DNA from: Lentisphaeria bacterium UBA1829
GTDB taxonomy: Bacteria; Verrucomicrobiota; Lentisphaeria; Victivallales; UBA1829
Length of the DNA: 6,495 nt
NCBI GenBank assembly: GCA_002338895.1
Contig: DDJH01000063.1
Location: 19,680 to 26,174 of the forward strand
Reading direction: 5' to 3'
In this document: positions 1-4,248 of the stretch, piece by piece
How the letters are laid out: each line of letters opens with the position of its first letter
Numbering within the stretch: position 1 is the stretch's first letter
Translations under genes and position numbers: made by a program
Notes under the pieces: model-generated
What the model was told of the DNA's origin: nothing
Database searches by the model: none
The model's input: only the letters and a program-made list of their open reading frames with translations

Positions 1-1
1 A

Positions 2-1471
2 AAGGAAAAACACACCATCTCGTTCCGGATTCCGCTGAAACTGGAGCAGCAGAAGAACGGGATACGGATTTACCGCACGAAGTTCCGTTTATCATCCGCA
101 TCCGGCATCCGCCTTTCGGAAGCGCTTGATCTTCTGCAGGTCAAGCGGGAGCAGTACCTTCGTGTTCTGTATCCTCCGATGGAGCCGGAGTTCAAACCGG
201 GAAAATGGATCGCAATGCTGAACGCCCCGGATCTGTCGCACAAGCAACTGAAAGAAGTTGAACTTGCCCTGGATACGCGCGCCGAACTTTATTCCATTCG
301 GGAACGGCTTGTCCATTCCCGAGTTTCCTCACCAGCACTCCGGGAAGGAATCCGAAACGCCTATGCGAAACTCAACTCCGGCAATGAGGAAAGCGCACGG
401 GCCATGCTTCCGAATCTGGAGAAACTCGCCGAAACTCTTCCGTCTCTTCCGCTGGAGAGCTACAATCCCTTCACCTGGATCAAATCATTTACCCAGTACG
501 GCTATTTCAAGCATGCCGACGGCTGCTCCCTGATCGAGCCCAATCCGTTCTGTGTTCTGTTTCAAGATGGCTTCCGGTTTGCAATCGCGGAGATGCCCGG
601 GGTTGAACGAGTCGGCGACGGAGCCTTTCAGCAGATCCGCTACACCCGTCCGATGGCGGAAATTTCCGTGGAACGCTCCTGGGTGGCGACGAAATGGAAT
701 CTTCCCGGCCAGACCGTCACCTTCAGCATGCTGACCCCCGTCATCAATGTGGAAGACACCGACACGCTGATCCTTTCCGACTTCAGCCGTCCGCCGACCG
801 GCATCGGCTATGTCAACGAGCAGATGCGTCTCTGGGGCACCTCTCTGAAGGATATGACCCGAAGAGCCGAAACGATTGCCAGCGTTCTGGTGGACAACCG
901 GGACACTGGAGATTCCAGGATTGCCGGATCGACCTATTTTTTCAAGCCGCACTATCCGGGCCGTCCCTGGATCGTCCTCTCCTCGAAAGACGATGCGTGG
1001 AGCCTGATTCTGATTCTCGGAGAACGGCCTCTTTCCGCAAGTCTGAAGGATGGCAGATTCATTCTGAAACTGGAAAAGAAAAGTCATATCGGCATTGTCC
1101 GGCTTCCCTTTGCGCGCCATCCGAGGGAAGCGGCGGGACTTGCGGAGTTCTTCACGGAAACCACACTGGATTATCCGACAGGTGTGACGGAAATCCGTCA
1201 GGGCGACACCGTCTGCTGGGAGTATCAGTACAAGAAACGAACCAATGCCTGGAACACCGCTGCACGCCGGATCGCCCCGCTTTCGCCTCTGCTCCAGCTG
1301 GGGAATGTGACCGTCCCCAATGAAAGAAAAAGCTCCTTCAATACAAAATACGGCATGTACAGGGATTTATATTCGCTCGTCGAAGGACCCGGAACAGACA
1401 TACCGGAAGGTGGAGGAGACTCTGAAATTCTGTGCGGAAAACAAAATCAAAGTGCTGGTAGATCCGCATGA
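2..1471 (+). CDS. N-terminal region of a glycoside hydrolase-like protein, 5'-truncated by the window and frame-disrupted at its 3' end
   Basis: The reading frame is open from base 2, so the true start lies upstream; the ATG at 179 is internal, has no Shine-Dalgarno sequence, and the codons before it look equally coding. There are 489 visible residues. Residues 1-60 look like the end of a beta-rich segment. About 75-150 is charged and probably helical (e.g. KQLKEVELALDTRAELYSIR). About 155-445 is beta-rich and rich in aromatic residues, resembling a beta-sandwich. I do not recognise a named family for this part. The frame looks genuine up to about residue 456 (KYGMYRDL, residues 449-456). The tail from there to the TGA at 1469-1471 is low-quality, with runs such as PEGGGD, and is probably out-of-frame read-through. 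From about 1390 the coding signal continues in the +1 frame as a GH5-type barrel, so this and the next entry are probably one broken gene. Alternative: a separate protein of unknown function that merely overlaps the next gene. Confidence 0.7.
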   Translation, partial: KEKHTISFRIPLKLEQQKNGIRIYRTKFRLSSASGIRLSEALDLLQVKREQYLRVLYPPMEPEFKPGKWIAMLNAPDLSHKQLKEVELALDTRAELYSIRERLVHSRVSSPALREGIRNAYAKLNSGNEESARAMLPNLEKLAETLPSLPLESYNPFTWIKSFTQYGYFKHADGCSLIEPNPFCVLFQDGFRFAIAEMPGVERVGDGAFQQIRYTRPMAEISVERSWVATKWNLPGQTVTFSMLTPVINVEDTDTLILSDFSRPPTGIGYVNEQMRLWGTSLKDMTRRAETIASVLVDNRDTGDSRIAGSTYFFKPHYPGRPWIVLSSKDDAWSLILILGERPLSASLKDGRFILKLEKKSHIGIVRLPFARHPREAAGLAEFFTETTLDYPTGVTEIRQGDTVCWEYQYKKRTNAWNTAARRIAPLSPLLQLGNVTVPNERKSSFNTKYGMYRDLYSLVEGPGTDIPEGGGDSEILCGKQNQSAGRSA

Positions 1472-2231
1472 TTTCATGTTCAAAGTCAGCTGGAACACAG
1501 GATTTCCGGCATCGGAAGAAGGTCTTGCGCCGTTTTTGGAGATGTGGGATCGTCTCTCGCAAATGGGAGCGAAATACCCGGAGGCGGTCGCCGGTTACGA
1601 TCTCTACAATGAACTCGGGATCAAGGAAGGAGGGGAGCATCGATGGAGAGAGATTGCACAGAGGTGCGTGAAACGGATCCGGAAAAATGATCCGCACACC
1701 CCGATCTTTGTCACCGGACTGGATGGAGCCAACCCGTCGGGCTATTTCAATTACAGGCCGCCGGAAGATGGAAATCTTGTCGCGACCTTTCACTTTTACA
1801 CGCCGCATTCGCTGACTCATCAGAAGACCTCGACACGGATTGACAACGATCCTTTCGTCTTCTATCCGGGATATGCGCCACGGGTGGACTGGAAGAAACG
1901 GATACATTATGGCGGGGAAACGGTCGACTGGTTCGACCGCTGGACTCTGGCGGCCATTCTGCTGCCCGTGTGGGAAACGGGCATTTCAACCGGACTGCCG
2001 CTGCATTGCGGGGAGTTTGCTGTCGTCGGATACGCCAATGCAAGCGCAGAAAATTCCGCGTTTCTCTGGACAAGGGATGTCTGCGAACTGTTTCGCCACG
2101 CGGATGTCTCCTGGCATCTCTGGAATCAGGGATTCGGACTCGTGAACCGCCGGGTCCGCCAATATATTTTCCAGATCTGGAACTCCCGGACAAACGAAAG
2201 AACCGACCCCCAAAACCCGGTCCACTTGTAA
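1320..2231 (+). CDS. GH5-type (cellulase-like) glycoside hydrolase catalytic domain, lacking the N-terminal part of the barrel; probable pseudogene fragment
   Basis: The 303-residue product carries most of a retaining clan GH-A barrel of the GH5 type, which hydrolyses beta-linked glycans. Visible in order: strand 3 KVLVDPHD (residues 44-51), strand 4 GYDLYNELG with acid/base candidate E98, strand 5 PIFVTG (128-133), strand 6 VATFHFYTPH (154-163), strand 7 PLHCGEFAVVG with nucleophile candidate E232, and strand 8 VSWHLWNQG (263-271). The 134-residue gap between the two glutamates suits GH5. Strands 1 and 2, including the usual conserved Arg, are absent. Residues 1 to about 20 do not look coding (codons such as ata, aca, tca, tgt), and the ATG at 1320 lacks a convincing Shine-Dalgarno sequence. 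Real homology probably begins near residue 22 (KDPEQTYRKVEETLKF). The most likely reading is the C-terminal half of the gene that starts before the window, separated by a frame change and internal loss. Activity is doubtful without the first two strands. Substrate cannot be read from the sequence. Confidence 0.75.
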   Translation: MKEKAPSIQNTACTGIYIRSSKDPEQTYRKVEETLKFCAENKIKVLVDPHDFMFKVSWNTGFPASEEGLAPFLEMWDRLSQMGAKYPEAVAGYDLYNELGIKEGGEHRWREIAQRCVKRIRKNDPHTPIFVTGLDGANPSGYFNYRPPEDGNLVATFHFYTPHSLTHQKTSTRIDNDPFVFYPGYAPRVDWKKRIHYGGETVDWFDRWTLAAILLPVWETGISTGLPLHCGEFAVVGYANASAENSAFLWTRDVCELFRHADVSWHLWNQGFGLVNRRVRQYIFQIWNSRTNERTDPQNPVHL

Positions 2232-2254
2232 AAAAGCGAACGGACTGTTATAGT
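2226..2254 (+). promoter_or_regulatory. Predicted sigma70-type promoter for the AraC-family gene
   Basis: A -35 hexamer TTGTAA (2226-2231, 4 of 6 to TTGACA) and a -10 hexamer TATAGT (2249-2254, 5 of 6 to TATAAT) are separated by exactly 17 bases. The -35 box overlaps the stop codon of the preceding hydrolase fragment. Transcription would begin near 2261, leaving a leader of about 60 bases. The leader contains a weak imperfect hairpin (about 2257-2280, CCGG paired with CCGG around GGAGAATCCC). The element resembles the promoter before the pseudopilin gene, which supports both. It is a motif-only prediction. Confidence 0.5.
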
Positions 2255-2307
2255 ACACCGGAAGGAGAATCCCTCCCGGAGACCTCTTTCAGACGAGGAA
2301 TCGAAAC

Positions 2308-2314
2308 AGGAGGA
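2308..2314 (+). promoter_or_regulatory. Strong Shine-Dalgarno sequence that selects a GTG start for the AraC-family gene
   Basis: AGGAGGA at 2308-2314 leaves 9 bases between the AGGAGG core and GTG at 2323, a suitable distance. The alternative ATG at 2332 would be 18 bases from the core, too far for normal initiation. GTG is therefore the favoured start. Confidence 0.7.
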
Positions 2315-2322
2315 TATCCGGC

Positions 2323-3234
2323 GTGCGGCCAATGAAACAACAGCGGAAAAATTCCACAGAATTCTATCACAACAGCTTCTCCTACGACCACGGACACACC
2401 AGGAGCCAGACGCATACCGCATGGAATTTTGAGGAAAGCATCAAATCCACGCTCCCCGTATGGCCGAATTTTGTCAACAGAACGAATTTCCAGCCGGATT
2501 CCTGGGTGGATCACACAAACTGCATCTATACCGTTGTGGAAGTGCCGCTGGAAGGAGACATGCGTTTCCATCAGAGAGATGAGAACACGGTTGTAAAACC
2601 CGGAGAGGCGTATCTGATCCACCGGGGGGAAAACAGCCGTCTGAACTGCGGACCGGCCGGATTCTGCCGGAAGATCTCGATCGGGCTCTCGGGCAATTCG
2701 CTTCCGTCGATCCTGATGGACACTGGTCTGCTTCATTCCACAAAACTCAAGCTGGCGGATCCGGATGAACTCTACCGTCTGATCTCGGCGGTCGAAAAGA
2801 TTCTGAGAATTGAGGAAAAGACTCCCGACAACACAAGGGATATTTCCATTCTCTGCTACTCCCTGCTCATGGAACTGGCGCGCTCCCTGAACAGCAAATA
2901 TCCCTCGCCGCTGGCGCGGGCCATGGAACTGATGACCGTCAATCTCGGACGGAAACTGACCATCCGGCAGATCGCCGAAGAGTTGAACATCAGCCAGTCC
3001 AAGCTGGAGCAGCTCTTCCTGAAACGCTTCCGCAACTCCCCCAAGGAATACTTTCTCAATTTGAGAATGGAGAAGGCAAAACAGCTTCTGAGCCAAACCG
3101 ATCTCTCCGTCAAGCTGATCGCGCACCAGCTCGGCTATCCGGACCAGATGAATTTCTCCCGCATTTTCCGGAAAAAAACAGGAAAAAGCCCGATGAAGTT
3201 CCGGGAAGAAATCAAAAACAGAAAAACAACATAA
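2323..3234 (+). CDS. AraC/XylS-family transcriptional regulator
   Basis: This 303-residue cytoplasmic DNA-binding protein has the usual AraC-family layout and length. Residues about 45-125 look like a small cupin-like sensory domain, with the typical VVKPGEAYLIHRGENSRL segment (90-107) that in this family often binds a sugar or related effector. Residues about 195-297 form the DNA-binding domain with two helix-turn-helix units: LTIRQIAEELNISQSKLEQLF (starting at 212), then LSVKLIAHQLGYPDQMNFSR (starting at 261) leading into the family signature FRKKTGKSPMKFR. The start is GTG, chosen by the Shine-Dalgarno sequence at 2308-2314. It lies between a damaged hydrolase and a pseudopilin plus glycoside hydrolase pair in the same orientation, and probably controls the downstream pair in response to a glycan breakdown product. 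The effector and the direction of control (activation is usual) are inferred. The family assignment is secure. Confidence 0.95.
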   Translation: MRPMKQQRKNSTEFYHNSFSYDHGHTRSQTHTAWNFEESIKSTLPVWPNFVNRTNFQPDSWVDHTNCIYTVVEVPLEGDMRFHQRDENTVVKPGEAYLIHRGENSRLNCGPAGFCRKISIGLSGNSLPSILMDTGLLHSTKLKLADPDELYRLISAVEKILRIEEKTPDNTRDISILCYSLLMELARSLNSKYPSPLARAMELMTVNLGRKLTIRQIAEELNISQSKLEQLFLKRFRNSPKEYFLNLRMEKAKQLLSQTDLSVKLIAHQLGYPDQMNFSRIFRKKTGKSPMKFREEIKNRKTT

Positions 3235-3274
3235 TATTCAAGAAAAAAGACATAACTATACCGATTTTCCCTTC

Positions 3275-3303
3275 TTGTCTTTTCTCTTCTTTTCAGTTAT
3301 AAT
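3275..3303 (+). promoter_or_regulatory. Predicted sigma70-type promoter for the pseudopilin-glycoside hydrolase pair
   Basis: TTGTCT (3275-3280, 4 of 6 to the -35 consensus) and a perfect TATAAT (3298-3303) are separated by 17 bases. The start of transcription would be near 3310, giving a leader of about 90 bases. A possible hairpin in that leader pairs CGTTT-CC (3345-3352, one bulged A) with GGAAACG (3369-3375). The stretch 3265-3294 just upstream of and across the -35 box is almost pure pyrimidine, with only G3277 being a purine. A half-site pair, ATAACT (3252-3257) and AGTTAT (3295-3300), flanks the -35 box and could be a regulator site, but this is weak. No clear terminator for the AraC-family gene is visible between 3235 and 3275. 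Confidence 0.55.
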
Positions 3304-3402
3304 TTATATCAGGAAAAAGCCGCGGAGTTCACAGGGCAGAGGTTCGTTTACCATCCTCAGCCCCCCTCGGAAACGGTCGGTTCCAGAAAAGGAAGGGAAA
3401 CT

Positions 3403-4182
3403 ATGAGACGGACAGGATGGAGCGTTTCGGAACTTTTCAGAGGAAGCACCCGGTCCTCGAAGAAAAGATTTTTCACTCTGATAGAACTTCTCATCACCAT
3501 TGCGATCATCGCCATCCTTGCGGGGATGCTTCTCCCGGCGCTGAACAAGGCGCGGGAAAACGCCCGGAAGGCGACCTGTTCCGGCAACACCAAACAGATC
3601 GGCGTGGCGGCGGCAATGTACCGGAGCGATTTTGACGACTATGTGGCTCCGCAGTACTGGAGGGATGCCGAAGCAGCCAAACCGGGACACCTTTATGGAT
3701 CCTGCTACCACTGGGACTATTACTTTGTCAAGGCCTACATGAACGGCAGCACATCGCCTTCCGGCTGGCCGGTCGGGGATGCGTGGAAGATCATGCACTG
3801 TCCATCCCATCTGACGGATGCGGCACCGGCGCCGCGAAGCTATGCCGTTCCATACCACTGGATCTACATTGACACGGCTCCCCGGGCAACCAATTCCATG
3901 TACCGGACCCCCTCCGCGATCTATTTCCTTGCGGAAGTGGATTACAACAACTATCTGGGGGAATCGGAAGGGAAGTTCTCGAAATCACGCTGCGGGTATT
4001 CCTCCGCGACCGGGAATATCATCCTTTCGAATTCCCGCCAGGTCGGTCCGAACCACCTGAACAGCGCCAACATTCTCTTCCTGGACGGACACACCGCTTC
4101 CCGGGTTCACTGGAAGAACCGGGACACGACCGCTTACTACGGAGGGGATTCGGAAACGACCGTCCGGAACTTCACCGAATAA
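3403..4182 (+). CDS. Type II secretion/type IV pilin-like protein with prepilin N-terminus and H-X9-DG C-terminal motif
   Basis: The 259-residue protein starts at an ATG preceded by GGAAGGG (3391-3397, 5 bases away). It has a 23-residue basic leader ending KKRF, then the prepilin motif FTLIELL (24-30, Glu at +5 = E28) and a hydrophobic helix to about residue 44, followed by [17 protein letters not shown], typical of this family. The globular part has four cysteines (C59, C101, C133, C197) and the segment MHCPSH. Near the C-terminus, H218 is followed by nine residues and D228-G229 (LFLDGH), an exact H-X9-DG motif. Members of this family are numerous in Lentisphaerota and Planctomycetota; their function is not established. 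A prepilin peptidase would be expected to cleave before F24, leaving the protein anchored by its helix or built into a fibre on the outside of the cytoplasmic membrane. Residue -1 is Phe instead of the classical Gly. It precedes a secreted glycoside hydrolase by 66 bases and is probably cotranscribed with it, suggesting a role in glycan capture or enzyme presentation (inference). Confidence 0.93.
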   Translation: MRRTGWSVSELFRGSTRSSKKRFFTLIELLITIAIIAILAGMLLPALNKARENARKATCSGNTKQIGVAAAMYRSDFDDYVAPQYWRDAEAAKPGHLYGSCYHWDYYFVKAYMNGSTSPSGWPVGDAWKIMHCPSHLTDAAPAPRSYAVPYHWIYIDTAPRATNSMYRTPSAIYFLAEVDYNNYLGESEGKFSKSRCGYSSATGNIILSNSRQVGPNHLNSANILFLDGHTASRVHWKNRDTTAYYGGDSETTVRNFTE

Positions 4183-4235
4183 ACCAACCAGTCAGAAGCA
4201 TCATCATTTTATTTTCAAAGATTCAGAAAACAAAG

Positions 4236-4241
4236 AAAGGA
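4236..4241 (+). promoter_or_regulatory. Ribosome binding site for the clan GH-A hydrolase gene
   Basis: AAAGGA at 4236-4241 ends 7 bases before the ATG at 4249 and fixes this start, which is followed directly by a signal peptide. A near-repeat, AAAGATTCAG (4217-4226) and AAAGGATTCAG (4236-4246), precedes the gene. No promoter or terminator is apparent in 4183-4235, which fits cotranscription with the pseudopilin gene. Confidence 0.6.
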
Positions 4242-4248
4242 TTCAGCG

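Noticed and set aside
694..1323. 209-codon + strand open frame in the third frame
   Set aside because: It is a shadow of the longer frame-2 coding region; its product is rich in Arg, Ser and Pro with no domain, and frame 2 has the coherent protein.
1321..1330. A-rich run (GAAAGAAAAAG) as a programmed frameshift site joining the two hydrolase parts
   Set aside because: Frame 2 still looks genuine about 40 bases further on, and frame 3 looks non-coding there, so the frame change lies later. No stimulatory structure is evident, and slippage would not supply the missing barrel strands.
2257..2280. Hairpin as an intrinsic terminator after the GH5-type fragment
   Set aside because: The stem is short with mismatches and is not followed by a U-rich run; it lies inside the predicted leader of the AraC-family gene.
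2248..3126. 292-codon minus-strand open frame
   Set aside because: It is the antisense shadow of the AraC-family gene, with no recognisable motif and no credible start site.
4183..4248. Terminator or promoter between the pseudopilin and the clan GH-A hydrolase
   Set aside because: No stable stem with a U-tract and no convincing -35/-10 pair could be found; the AT-rich spacer with short near-repeats fits a cotranscribed gene pair.
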